This document shows, one piece after another, positions 30,701 to 38,282 of a stretch of 64,000 nucleotides of DNA. How positions within the stretch are numbered: the first letter of the stretch is position 1; every line of letters begins with the position of its first letter. Origin of the DNA: Chitinophaga pinensis (GTDB lineage: Bacteria > Bacteroidota > Bacteroidia > Chitinophagales > Chitinophagaceae); contig CAMDFC010000002.1 of the NCBI GenBank assembly GCA_945897185.1, positions 1 to 64,000 of the forward strand, read 5' to 3'. The position numbers and the translations under genes are program-made. The notes under the pieces were generated by a model, which did not search any database, had not been told where the DNA came from, and saw only the letters and a list, made by a program, of their open reading frames with translations.

Positions 30701-30721
30701 CTAACCTAAAGTAGAAAATAC

Positions 30722-30976
30722 ATGAGAATTGAAATATTAACACCAGAGAGGAAGTTGTTTTCGGGAGATGCATATGGCGTTCAACTGCCAGGCATTAGTG
30801 GATCTTTTGAGGTGTTGGAAAAGCACGCCCCTATGGTGAGTGCTCTCGGTAAAGGTGCTGTGAAAATCCTTTTGGACAAAACTGGTAAAAGCAGTTCTTA
30901 CAAAATTAACAGTGGATTTGTTGAAGTACTAAACAACCAGGTTTCAGTGTTGGTAGAAGGTGCAGTTGAGGCTTAA
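30722..30976 (+). CDS. atpC: F0F1 ATP synthase subunit epsilon, short form
   Basis: The epsilon subunit links the rotor stalk to the c-ring and can inhibit ATP hydrolysis through its C-terminal helices. At 84 aa this protein contains only the N-terminal beta-sandwich (LTPERKLFSGDAYGVQLPG and FEVLEKHAPMVSALG motifs) and lacks the two C-terminal inhibitory helices present in E. coli or Bacillus (about 130-140 aa). Short epsilons are usual in Bacteroidota, so this is not a truncation by mutation, but it implies that epsilon-type autoinhibition is absent. It lies 21 bp after atpD and is followed by a strong terminator. Confidence 0.93.
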   Translation: MRIEILTPERKLFSGDAYGVQLPGISGSFEVLEKHAPMVSALGKGAVKILLDKTGKSSSYKINSGFVEVLNNQVSVLVEGAVEA

Positions 30977-30994
30977 CCTAAACTATAGTATTGT

Positions 30995-31023
30995 AAAAGG
31001 GGACCATTGGTCCCCTTTTTTAT
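30995..31023 (+). terminator. Rho-independent terminator of atpD-atpC
   Basis: An 11-bp perfect stem (30995-31005 with 31009-31019) with an ATT loop, extended by a T-rich tail. It lies 18 bp after the atpC stop. The A-run on the left flank also makes it usable from the minus strand, where the GH16 gene ends at 31046. Confidence 0.9.
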
Positions 31024-31045
31024 TTTTGCAATGCATTGAAAATAG

Positions 31046-32224
31046 TTATTGAAATACCCTGATATAATCTACATATAACCACTGTGGGAAATAGGTAGTT
31101 GCATTTGGAGATCCAGGCCAATTACCACCCACTGCCGTATTGATTATAAAAAAGAAAGACTCGTTAAATGGATGTCCAAGTCCTACAATAGATGCAGGAT
31201 TAAACTCGTTGATTAATTTGTCGTCAACCAACATCCTGATTCTATCTTGTTGCCAATCCAAGCTGTAAACGTGGTATTCATCTGGAAGTGGTTTTTCATT
31301 CAATAAAGAAGCTGTAGTATTTCTTGCGTTATTGCCAAATTTGTAGTGAATAGTAGAATGAACCCTGTTTTCGTCATGGCCCAGAAATTCCATAATATCA
31401 ATTTCACCACATGCAGGCCAACCTGCTGTTTTGAAGTTTGAGCCGAGCATCCAAAACGCAGGCCATATTCCCTGACCCCTCGGAAGTTTTGCACGGATAT
31501 CTATTCGTCCAAATCTAAAAGATTGCTTATCCATTGAAACCATGCGGGTAGAGGTATAGTTTTTGCCTCCAAAGGTTTCTTTTCTTGCTTCAATGATCAT
31601 TTTTCCACTACTGAATGAAACATTATCACCACGTGTATACGATTGAAGCTCGTTGTTGCCCCACCCACAATTCGGACAACCATCGCCCACATCGTAACTC
31701 CAATTATTTGTATTTAATATTTCTGCGTTAAACTCATCGCTCCATATCATTGTTTTGCCTTGGTAGGAAAGTGGACCCGTATATCCAACATCATTAACTG
31801 GAATCTTACTGTCGTCATTATTAATTACACCCAAGCCAATTCCATCAAATATGGTACAGTTAATAGCGTTTGAGAGCAAAACTTGAAACTCATCTACGCC
31901 CTCTTTTAGGTCATCAGCTACAATAGTGACTGTCACCTTTTTTATGGTTTCACCGGCTCTAAAAGTAATTACCTGATCCAATGCTTGAAAGTCTTCATTT
32001 GCTTTTGCAAAACCATCTTTTGTGATTACCCGAACAGAGGCCTCTTGTGAAAGAGGTTCTGTGAGCTTGATAGAAAATTCCATTGTTGAAGTGCCGCCAT
32101 TGCCTTCATTTTGTTGAATATCATCTATTGACATACTTGCAATTGCTATTGGTGTTGATTTCTCTTTATCACATCCAACAACAAATGCAAGGAGCAGGCC
32201 TAGTCCTAAGAAAGCTTTTTTCAT
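31046..32224 (-). CDS. Glycoside hydrolase family 16 lipoprotein with Calx-beta domain
   Basis: A 392-aa surface lipoprotein that should cleave beta-1,3 or mixed-linkage glucans. The N-terminus is a lipoprotein signal with lipobox VVGC and C18. A Calx-beta-like domain occupies about 35-135 (FSIKLTEPL... and GVDEFQVLLSNA). The GH16 lectin-like domain fills about 150-392, with the catalytic ExDxxE as E274-I-D276-I-M-E279; E274 is the expected nucleophile and E279 the acid/base. WPAFWMLG and the C-terminal WLYVDYIRVFQ are classic family motifs, closest to laminarinase-type enzymes. No SusC/SusD pair is adjacent, so it is not part of a typical polysaccharide utilisation locus. Confidence 0.92.
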   Translation of the reverse strand: MKKAFLGLGLLLAFVVGCDKEKSTPIAIASMSIDDIQQNEGNGGTSTMEFSIKLTEPLSQEASVRVITKDGFAKANEDFQALDQVITFRAGETIKKVTVTIVADDLKEGVDEFQVLLSNAINCTIFDGIGLGVINNDDSKIPVNDVGYTGPLSYQGKTMIWSDEFNAEILNTNNWSYDVGDGCPNCGWGNNELQSYTRGDNVSFSSGKMIIEARKETFGGKNYTSTRMVSMDKQSFRFGRIDIRAKLPRGQGIWPAFWMLGSNFKTAGWPACGEIDIMEFLGHDENRVHSTIHYKFGNNARNTTASLLNEKPLPDEYHVYSLDWQQDRIRMLVDDKLINEFNPASIVGLGHPFNESFFFIINTAVGGNWPGSPNATTYFPQWLYVDYIRVFQ

Positions 32225-32304
32225 TTTTTTCTTTTTCTAATTTTGAAGATAAATAAAAATCACATTTGGTTTATTTACTGTTTAATGTATTGGATTCTAA
32301 TTTT

Positions 32305-32312
32305 TATATTTG
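32305..32312 (+). promoter_or_regulatory. Putative -7 element of the MFS gene
   Basis: TATATTTG matches TAnnTTTG. It overlaps an in-frame TTG at 32310 and ends 4 nt before the GTG at 32316, so translation should start at the GTG and the mRNA would be close to leaderless. Confidence 0.4.
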
Positions 32313-32315
32313 CCT

Positions 32316-33464
32316 GTGTTCAAAAAGAATAATTTACCCAGATTAGCTATCTCTATCTATTTTTTCTTCAGTGGTTTGGTGTTCTCAAGCTGGGTTTCGA
32401 GGATCCCGCATATCAAAGATGAATTCGGATTTAATGAGGCAGAGCTGGGAGGCATTTTGTTTATGCTTCCCCTTGGGTCGATTGCTGCTTTACCGATATC
32501 GGGTTGGCTGGTTCAAAAGTTTTCTAGTCGGGTTATTGGATTGCTGAGTATTCTCTTATATACGGTTCTTTTGTATGGTATTGCAGCAGCGGATCAGGTT
32601 TTTCAGTTGTCTGTTACGCTGTTCCTCTTTGGAGTTGTTGGTAATTTTTGCAACATCGCTTTAAATGCCCAAGGGCTTTCTATTCAGGAGCGCATAAATA
32701 AGCCGATTCTTTCCAGTTTACATGCCATGTGGAGCTTAGGAGCATTTGTTGCCGCGGCCATCAGTGGGTGGTCTATGAAGATGGGCTATTCAACCGACTT
32801 GCATTTTTTATTGGTCGCAGTACTTGCATCTTTTGTGGCCTTGGTTTTGGTTTATTTATTTGTTGATGATGTTGTTGGTGATGATGGCAGGGAACAAAAA
32901 ATATTTGTATTGCCCAACCGCAGCCTGCTTTTATTGGGTATTATTTGTTTTTGTGTGGCGATGACTGAAGGCGCAATGGCAGATTGGAGCTCGCTGTATT
33001 ACAGACAAGTAGCCAACGAAATGCACAATGTAAGTACTGCTGGATATACCGCTTTTGCATTTTGTATGGCGACAGGTAGGTTTGTGGGAGATTTTTTTAT
33101 TCATCGGTTTGGTCATTCTCGGGTGCTTAAGTTCAATGGCGGATTGATTTTAACCGGTATTGTGTTAGCACTTACTGTATCAATACCCGCTGTTGTAATT
33201 CTAGGATTTGCATTGGTTGGATTTGGTGTTTCTTCTGGTATACCAATAGTGTATATGTTGTCTGCGAAAAACAAAACCATGGCACCTGCTGCTGCCTTGG
33301 CTGCGGTGAGTAGCCTTGGGTTTACAGGATTCTTAATTGGTCCGCCTATCATTGGCTTTATTGCTCAGCTCACAGGATTGCGTTATGCATTAACCATTGT
33401 GGCTTTAATGGGATTAATTGTTTGGGTGCTCTCCATGCGCGTGAAGTCTGGCAAGCTTAGTTGA
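32316..33464 (+). CDS. MFS transporter, YbjJ-like
   Basis: A membrane transporter of 382 aa from the GTG at 32316. It has about 12 hydrophobic segments. The first helix is followed by SRIPHIKDEFGFNEAELGG, an N-terminal pattern typical of the YbjJ-like branch of the major facilitator superfamily, and an ATGRFVGDFF segment marks the second-half signature loop. The substrate is unknown. The TTG at 32310 is excluded because a -7 element covers it. The 3' end overlaps the converging yqgE-like gene by 8 bp. Confidence 0.85.
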   Translation: MFKKNNLPRLAISIYFFFSGLVFSSWVSRIPHIKDEFGFNEAELGGILFMLPLGSIAALPISGWLVQKFSSRVIGLLSILLYTVLLYGIAAADQVFQLSVTLFLFGVVGNFCNIALNAQGLSIQERINKPILSSLHAMWSLGAFVAAAISGWSMKMGYSTDLHFLLVAVLASFVALVLVYLFVDDVVGDDGREQKIFVLPNRSLLLLGIICFCVAMTEGAMADWSSLYYRQVANEMHNVSTAGYTAFAFCMATGRFVGDFFIHRFGHSRVLKFNGGLILTGIVLALTVSIPAVVILGFALVGFGVSSGIPIVYMLSAKNKTMAPAAALAAVSSLGFTGFLIGPPIIGFIAQLTGLRYALTIVALMGLIVWVLSMRVKSGKLS

Positions 33465-34008
33465 GCGAAGGATCTAAAGGATAGTTGATGATTTGTTTGA
33501 ATTCATCACCCAATAGTTTGACCGCGTTTTTCCAAATCAAAGTTGATTGTGTGTGGAAGACCAATTCTTGGTTTGATGGAGCACAGAGCCAGCTTTTCTC
33601 TTTTATTTCTTCTTCCAATTGACCGCCTTCCCACCCCGAATAGCCAACAATAAACCTTATTTTATTTTCATCAATGGAGTTTGTTAATACCAGTTCTTTG
33701 ATTTTGTCAAAATCACCGCCCCAATATATGCCTGCGTTGATGTGTATGCCTCCTGGGATAATTTCTGGCATGCAGTGTAGGAAAAACATTTGTTCTTTGC
33801 CAACGGGACCACCGTCGTATAAAGGAAGGGTGCAGCTTGATAAATCTTCAACCAAATCCCCAACCAGATGATCAATTTTTTGATTGATGGTAAATCCAAC
33901 AAAACCATCTTCTTGCTTTTGACACACGAGAACGACCGACCTTTGAAAATTTGTGTCTTTCATAAAAGGCTCTGCAATGAGTAAGGATCCTTTTTCTGGG
34001 ATGTTCAT
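33457..34008 (-). CDS. YqgE/AlgH family protein
   Basis: A 183-aa member of the YqgE/AlgH (DUF179) family. The typical features are GSLLIAEPFMKDTNFQRSVVLVCQ at the N-terminus, GFTINQ, YDGGPVGKEQMFFLH, and FIVGYSGWEGGQLEEEI, all of which are conserved here. The biochemical role is unsettled; the Pseudomonas member was first linked to alginate regulation. No regulator partner is nearby. It is divergent from the sensor kinase gene across 66 bp and overlaps the end of the MFS gene by 8 bp on the opposite strand. Confidence 0.92.
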   Translation of the reverse strand: MNIPEKGSLLIAEPFMKDTNFQRSVVLVCQKQEDGFVGFTINQKIDHLVGDLVEDLSSCTLPLYDGGPVGKEQMFFLHCMPEIIPGGIHINAGIYWGGDFDKIKELVLTNSIDENKIRFIVGYSGWEGGQLEEEIKEKSWLCAPSNQELVFHTQSTLIWKNAVKLLGDEFKQIINYPLDPSLN

Positions 34009-34059
34009 AAACCTAAGTTAAATAAATTCCATATCTGTATCTTCATCAAGCCGCAAACT

Positions 34060-34067
34060 TATTTTTG
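34060..34067 (+). promoter_or_regulatory. Putative -7 element of the histidine kinase gene
   Basis: TATTTTTG matches TAnnTTTG and ends 8 nt before the ATG at 34075, leaving a leader of only a few nucleotides. No clear -33 TTG. Confidence 0.4.
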
Positions 34068-34074
34068 TCTTTAC

Positions 34075-35418
34075 ATGAAAAAGTCTTTTTCAATAATTAC
34101 TGTTTTGATTACTATCTCGTTGATAGGAATTATTGGTATTCAATATTCTTGGTTAAAGAATGTTGCTGCAATACGGAAAGATCAAATAGCGGGCAAGGTA
34201 GACATGGTTGAGTTTGAGGTTGTTGAAGCGCTTGTAGATGAAAAAATGCAATATGTACCACAATTGCCAATAGATGGTTTACCAAAGGGTGGGCAAGAAC
34301 AACTTTTAGAAATGATTCGTCCGCAGACCATAGCGGAAAGATTTTCTGTATCTGAAATACAAAATAAATTTGAAAAAGCATTTGAAACCAATGGGTTGAA
34401 AGGTGCAAAATTTCAGTTTGCTGTTTTGTCTGATGCAAACAATCTTGGTCCGGATTTGGCTTCCCCAGACTATGGGAAACACTATGAAATGGGACTAAAA
34501 GATTCAGTAAACTATTGGATTCATGTATGGCCATTGGTATCATTGTCTGGAGACGATTCAAAATTGCTCGCGCCAGACGAAAAACTGGTGCTTATTATTT
34601 ATGACATGCAAGATTTTGTGATGCGTTCTATAGGATGGATGATTGGCGTGGCAGTTCTTTTTACATTGATCATCATTGCTGCATTTTTTCTTACTATTCG
34701 CACCATACTCACCCAGAAAAAATTGAGTGAGATGAAGACGGATTTTATAAACAACATGACGCATGAACTCAGAACGCCTATTGCAACCATCTCTATTGCT
34801 GTTGATACACTAAAAAATGAGAAAGTGATTGGTAGTCGGGATCAGTTATTGGCAATTGGACAAATCATTAAGAATGAAAACCTGCGTATGAATACCCAGG
34901 TTGAACAAATATTGCAAGCCGCACAACTTGATATTGACCAAGTGTTAAAGGGGAAAGTAGAACTTCATGTACATGAGGTAATGAAAAAATTGCAGGAGAA
35001 GTTTGCGCTTCAGGTTGATGAGAAAAATGCAATTGTAACTTATTCACTTGAGGCAAGTGATGATAAAGTACTTGGCCATCCTGTTCATTTTGTAAATATG
35101 GTTAGTAACCTAATTGACAATGCCTTAAAATATGCTAAAGAAGACATGGATCCTGTTATTGAAGTCTCTACCTACAACCATAAAAAGCATCTTGTAATCA
35201 GTGTGAAAGATAATGGCATTGGAATGACTAAGGAAACCGTATCAAAGATTTTTGATAAATTTTATCGTGCACATACAGGTGATGTACACAATGTAAAAGG
35301 TTTTGGATTGGGTTTAAATTATACACGCAAAATGGTAGAAGCACATCAGGGTAGTATAGATGTTCAAAGTACCCTCGATAAGGGAAGCACATTTAAAATT
35401 TCAATACCACTTGTTTAG
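34075..35418 (+). CDS. Sensor histidine kinase
   Basis: A 447-aa membrane kinase. A first transmembrane helix at about 7-28 and a second at about 182-205 enclose a periplasmic sensor region of about 150 residues with no domain that I recognise. There is little or no HAMP. The HisKA dimerisation domain follows with H230 in THELRTP. The HATPase_c domain has the N box (NMVSNLIDNALKYA), G1 DNGIGM and G2 GFGLGLNY, so all catalytic boxes are intact. No response regulator is adjacent; the orphan regulator at 8964-9662 is a candidate partner. The gene ends exactly next to the queA stop codon, with no base between them. Confidence 0.92.
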   Translation: MKKSFSIITVLITISLIGIIGIQYSWLKNVAAIRKDQIAGKVDMVEFEVVEALVDEKMQYVPQLPIDGLPKGGQEQLLEMIRPQTIAERFSVSEIQNKFEKAFETNGLKGAKFQFAVLSDANNLGPDLASPDYGKHYEMGLKDSVNYWIHVWPLVSLSGDDSKLLAPDEKLVLIIYDMQDFVMRSIGWMIGVAVLFTLIIIAAFFLTIRTILTQKKLSEMKTDFINNMTHELRTPIATISIAVDTLKNEKVIGSRDQLLAIGQIIKNENLRMNTQVEQILQAAQLDIDQVLKGKVELHVHEVMKKLQEKFALQVDEKNAIVTYSLEASDDKVLGHPVHFVNMVSNLIDNALKYAKEDMDPVIEVSTYNHKKHLVISVKDNGIGMTKETVSKIFDKFYRAHTGDVHNVKGFGLGLNYTRKMVEAHQGSIDVQSTLDKGSTFKISIPLV

Positions 35419-36654
35419 TTATTTATCTAGAAACAAGATTGACCCGTCTCCATAACTTAGAAATCGATATCTGTTCAATAGGGCATTTTCATAAACATCT
35501 TTCCAGCGTTTACCAACAATGGCAGCAATCAGCAGTAGTAAAGTAGATTGTGGTTGGTGGAAATTAGTAATTAGCGCACGTACCACTTTAAATGAGTATC
35601 CAGGTGTAATACAAATGCCAGTATGTCCATTCAAAGTAGTTACATTTTGCAGTTTCATTTGGCGCAGTAAAAATTGAAAAACCAATGGTGATTCAGGTGT
35701 TTCAATTTCACTCCATTCAAAATGATCCCATTGGTTCAGGTGCAGTGCATTTAAATTTATTTTTTCCTTATTGTGCATTAAGGAAAGTCCAATCCAATAC
35801 AAGCTTTCAATTGTACGTAACGAAGTTGTTCCTACTGCTACAATCATCTTAGTGACATCTGCTAGCGTTGCAACCGCTTCCATTGTTACTTCAAAATATT
35901 CTTCATGCATTGCATGATCAGCAATGGTAGACGTTGTAACAGGTTTGAATGTTCCTGCACCAACATGCAGCGTAAGAAATGAGTGATTAATATCCTTTTT
36001 CTTCAGTGAAGAAAAAATAGTTTCTGTGAAATGCAAACCTGCTGTTGGTGCTGCAACAGATCCCTCTTGTTTTGCATACACTGTCTGATACCTGGTTTTG
36101 TCTGCTTCTGTATTTTCTCTTTTGATATAGGGAGGTAGTGGGATGAATCCGGCTTTTAAAAGAACATCACTAAAAGTAATTTCTTCGTTCCATTCAAACT
36201 CAATTAAACAATAGGTTTCATGCTTTTCAATGCTTCTTGCAAATACAACTGTAGTAGCTGCATCCCCGTTAATTTCAAGGGATAACGCTTCATTTTTTTT
36301 CCATTTCTTACTCCCCCCAACTAAACATTTCCATCGTGTTTTACCCAGACGATAAAGGTTTTCATAATTTCCATTTTCAGGTTCTAATAAAAATATTTCT
36401 ATCCCACCACCTGTATGCTTTTTAAATTTTAATCTGGCTGCAATAACCCTTGTATTGTTAAATACCAATTGCGCATACTGAGGTAAATGAATGGCCAGGT
36501 CTTTGTATTGGGAATGCGTTATCTGGCCATCTTTATAGACGAGCAGTCTAGAACCATCCCTCTGTTCTGTGGGTTCAAATGCAATCTGTTCTAGTGGTAA
36601 TTCATAGCTGAATTCCTCCATTTTGATTTCAGGAAGGGCGCTTTGTTTGTTCAT
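35419..36654 (-). CDS. queA: S-adenosylmethionine:tRNA ribosyltransferase-isomerase QueA
   Basis: QueA transfers and isomerises the ribose of S-adenosylmethionine onto preQ1 in tRNA to form epoxyqueuosine. At 411 aa it is longer than the classical enzyme (about 350), which is often seen in Bacteroidota. Signature segments are present: FNNTRVIAARLKFKK, a region with GSVAAPTAGLHFTE, and HVGAGTFKPV. The start ATG at 36654 leaves 192 bp to mraZ, a divergent spacer with DnaA-box-like sites. The stop codon is back to back with that of the histidine kinase. No other queuosine genes are nearby. Confidence 0.95.
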   Translation of the reverse strand: MNKQSALPEIKMEEFSYELPLEQIAFEPTEQRDGSRLLVYKDGQITHSQYKDLAIHLPQYAQLVFNNTRVIAARLKFKKHTGGGIEIFLLEPENGNYENLYRLGKTRWKCLVGGSKKWKKNEALSLEINGDAATTVVFARSIEKHETYCLIEFEWNEEITFSDVLLKAGFIPLPPYIKRENTEADKTRYQTVYAKQEGSVAAPTAGLHFTETIFSSLKKKDINHSFLTLHVGAGTFKPVTTSTIADHAMHEEYFEVTMEAVATLADVTKMIVAVGTTSLRTIESLYWIGLSLMHNKEKINLNALHLNQWDHFEWSEIETPESPLVFQFLLRQMKLQNVTTLNGHTGICITPGYSFKVVRALITNFHQPQSTLLLLIAAIVGKRWKDVYENALLNRYRFLSYGDGSILFLDK

Positions 36655-36663
36655 TTTTGTTAA

Positions 36664-36683
36664 CTATTCACAGGTTATGCACA
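36664..36683 (+). promoter_or_regulatory. Tandem DnaA-box-like sites
   Basis: CTATTCACA at 36664-36672 (one mismatch) and TTATGCACA at 36675-36683 (fits TTATNCACA) are direct repeats 11 bp apart, about one helical turn, just upstream of queA and about 165 bp before mraZ. Confidence 0.35.
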
Positions 36684-36753
36684 TGCTTTTGGTGTAAACG
36701 CACACGAATTTGACCTTTTTTCCCTGAAAGCCAATAGGAGAAGGGATTTCAGC

Positions 36754-36762
36754 TGTGGATAA
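36754..36762 (-). promoter_or_regulatory. Consensus DnaA box
   Basis: The minus strand reads TTATCCACA, an exact match to the bacterial DnaA-box consensus. With the two tandem sites 70-80 bp away it forms a small cluster before mraZ. Confidence 0.45.
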
Positions 36763-36790
36763 ATATAGAATTCAATTTTGGGGTTCAAAA

Positions 36791-36820
36791 GTGGGATTTT
36801 GTGTTATTTTGTGTCAATAA
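36791..36820 (+). promoter_or_regulatory. Candidate MraZ operator (three boxes, 10-bp period)
   Basis: Three adjacent decamers start with GTG at 36791, 36801 and 36811: GTGGGATTTT, GTGTTATTTT and GTGTCAATAA. The period of 10 bp equals that of known MraZ operators (TGGGN with 5-bp spacers in E. coli, AAAGTG-type boxes with 3-bp spacers in mollicutes). They end 26 bp before the mraZ ATG and overlap a -7-like TTATTTTG. A degenerate fourth box may begin at 36781. Confidence 0.45.
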
Positions 36821-36846
36821 ATGTTTTTTCATTTAAAAGATTCATA

Positions 36847-37305
36847 ATGATAGGGTTCATCGGCGAATACGAGGCTACCATCGATAGCAAAGGTAGGTTT
36901 CTTCTCCCGGCAGGCATAAAAAAACAGCTGCCAGAGGGACAGATTCTTGTTTTTGTAATCAACCGTGGTTTTGAAAAATGTCTCTCGATGTATCCTATGG
37001 AAAGTTGGGCACCGCTTTACCATAGTATCAGCTCATTGAATGACTTTGACCCAAAGGTTAGGGAATTCAGGCGTTACTTTTTGAATGGTGCCATGCAGAT
37101 TGAGGTGGATGGTGCTGGCAGGTTATTGCTACCAAAGAGTTTAATGGAGCATGCTGGCTTAGAGAAAGATATTGTGTTGGTTTCTGCAGTTAATAAAATG
37201 GAAATATGGGATAAAAATAAGTATCAGCAGTTCTTTGAAAACTTTTCACCCGAAACTTTCAGTGGTCTTGCTGCTGAAGTGATGACAAAGAAAGAGCAAC
37301 ATTGA
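36847..37305 (+). CDS. mraZ: Transcriptional regulator MraZ
   Basis: MraZ is the DNA-binding protein that begins most dcw clusters and represses its own operon. From the ATG at 36847 it is 152 aa, the usual length, with two AbrB-like SpoVT domains: the first opens with GEYEATIDSKGRFLLPAGIK and the second has QIEVDGAGRLLLPKSLMEHAG. Both contain the family DxxGR motif. An upstream in-frame GTG/TTG-type extension (to 36778) is rejected because it would cover the operator-like repeats and adds unusual sequence. rsmH follows 12 bp downstream. Confidence 0.95.
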   Translation: MIGFIGEYEATIDSKGRFLLPAGIKKQLPEGQILVFVINRGFEKCLSMYPMESWAPLYHSISSLNDFDPKVREFRRYFLNGAMQIEVDGAGRLLLPKSLMEHAGLEKDIVLVSAVNKMEIWDKNKYQQFFENFSPETFSGLAAEVMTKKEQH

Positions 37306-37317
37306 TAAAATGAAACA

Positions 37318-38265
37318 ATGATGCCAAACGAGCAAAAATCGAATAAGGTAGGAACAGATGATAATCATCCCTACCATGTTCCGGTGATGCTCAAAGAAGC
37401 GGTAGACGCCTTGTCTATTGTTCCTTCTGGCATTTATGTGGATTGTACTTTTGGTGGTGGCGGACACGCTAGAGAAATTCTTTCCAGGCTCAACGAAAAT
37501 GGAAGGCTTTACGCTTTTGATCAGGATCCTGATGCAAAAGCCAATTTGACTGCTGATACGCGTCTGGTATTCGTCCCCCACAATTTTCGTCACCTTGCCC
37601 GCTTTCTTCGTCTTTACCAAATTCAGCAGGTGGATGGCATTTTAGCAGACCTAGGCGTGAGTAGCCACCAGTTTGACGAACCCGCTCGTGGTTTTTCAAT
37701 CCGTTATGATGCGCCCTTGGATATGCGCATGGACAATGCAGTAGGGATTACTGCTGCTGAACTTATTTCGCAATCGAGTCCAGAACAGCTGCAATTGATT
37801 TTTCAAGAATATGGGGAGGTTACCAATGCAAAGACCTTGTCTCATTTGTTGATCAACCACATCCGCCTCCAGCCCATTGTAACGGTAAATGACCTCAAGA
37901 GCACACTTGCACCTGTTGTAAAAGGAAACCCAAACAAGTATTTCGCCCAAGTTTTTCAGGCATTGCGCATGGCGGTAAATGATGAAGTGGGGTCATTAAA
38001 AGATTTGATGCAGCAGGCTGCTTCAGTGTTGAAGCCAGGAGGAAGAATGTCGGTCATAACCTTTCATAGCATTGAAGATAGAATTGTAAAAAACTTCTTT
38101 CGAGATGGCGCAATTGAGGAGCAGGATATTGATCCTGTGTATGGTACAAAAAAGGAGTCGCCATTCAGTCTCTTTAACAAGAAGCCGATTGAACCAACTG
38201 CTGAAGAGGTGAAAAGTAATCCAAGATCGAGGAGTGCAAGATTGAGGGTGGGAATCAAAAATTAG
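37318..38265 (+). CDS. rsmH: 16S rRNA (cytosine1402-N4)-methyltransferase RsmH
   Basis: RsmH (MraW) methylates C1402 of 16S rRNA using S-adenosylmethionine. The 315-aa protein contains the SAM loop DCTFGGGGHAREIL near 41-54, the DLGVSSHQFDEPARGFS segment, FAQVFQALRMAVNDE and the SFHSIEDRIVKNFF region that is diagnostic for the family. Its N-terminal 20 residues are polar and variable; two consecutive ATGs at 37318 and 37321 could serve as start. It is the second gene of the dcw cluster, and the FtsL-like gene follows 17 bp later. Confidence 0.97.
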   Translation: MMPNEQKSNKVGTDDNHPYHVPVMLKEAVDALSIVPSGIYVDCTFGGGGHAREILSRLNENGRLYAFDQDPDAKANLTADTRLVFVPHNFRHLARFLRLYQIQQVDGILADLGVSSHQFDEPARGFSIRYDAPLDMRMDNAVGITAAELISQSSPEQLQLIFQEYGEVTNAKTLSHLLINHIRLQPIVTVNDLKSTLAPVVKGNPNKYFAQVFQALRMAVNDEVGSLKDLMQQAASVLKPGGRMSVITFHSIEDRIVKNFFRDGAIEEQDIDPVYGTKKESPFSLFNKKPIEPTAEEVKSNPRSRSARLRVGIKN

Positions 38266-38282
38266 AAATTATAAAATTCGAT

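Larger units (their letters stand above)
36655..36846. other. Divergent queA-mraZ control region
   Basis: This 192-bp spacer precedes the whole dcw cluster. Three DnaA-box-like 9-mers lie in it, listed separately, and a period-10 triple repeat lies at 36791-36820. A possible mraZ promoter is TTTG at 36777-36780 plus TTATTTTG at 36804-36811 with a 23-bp gap, where the -7 element overlaps the repeats. Confidence 0.45.

Noticed and set aside
34130..34561. 143-codon minus-strand open frame in the sensor kinase
   Set aside because: Antisense to the kinase sensor region; composition (His/Gln-rich) is typical of a shadow.
36655..36846. Chromosome replication origin at the DnaA-box cluster
   Set aside because: Only three boxes, no obvious AT-rich unwinding element of the usual size, and no dnaA or dnaN next to it. 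A regulatory or titration role is more plausible.
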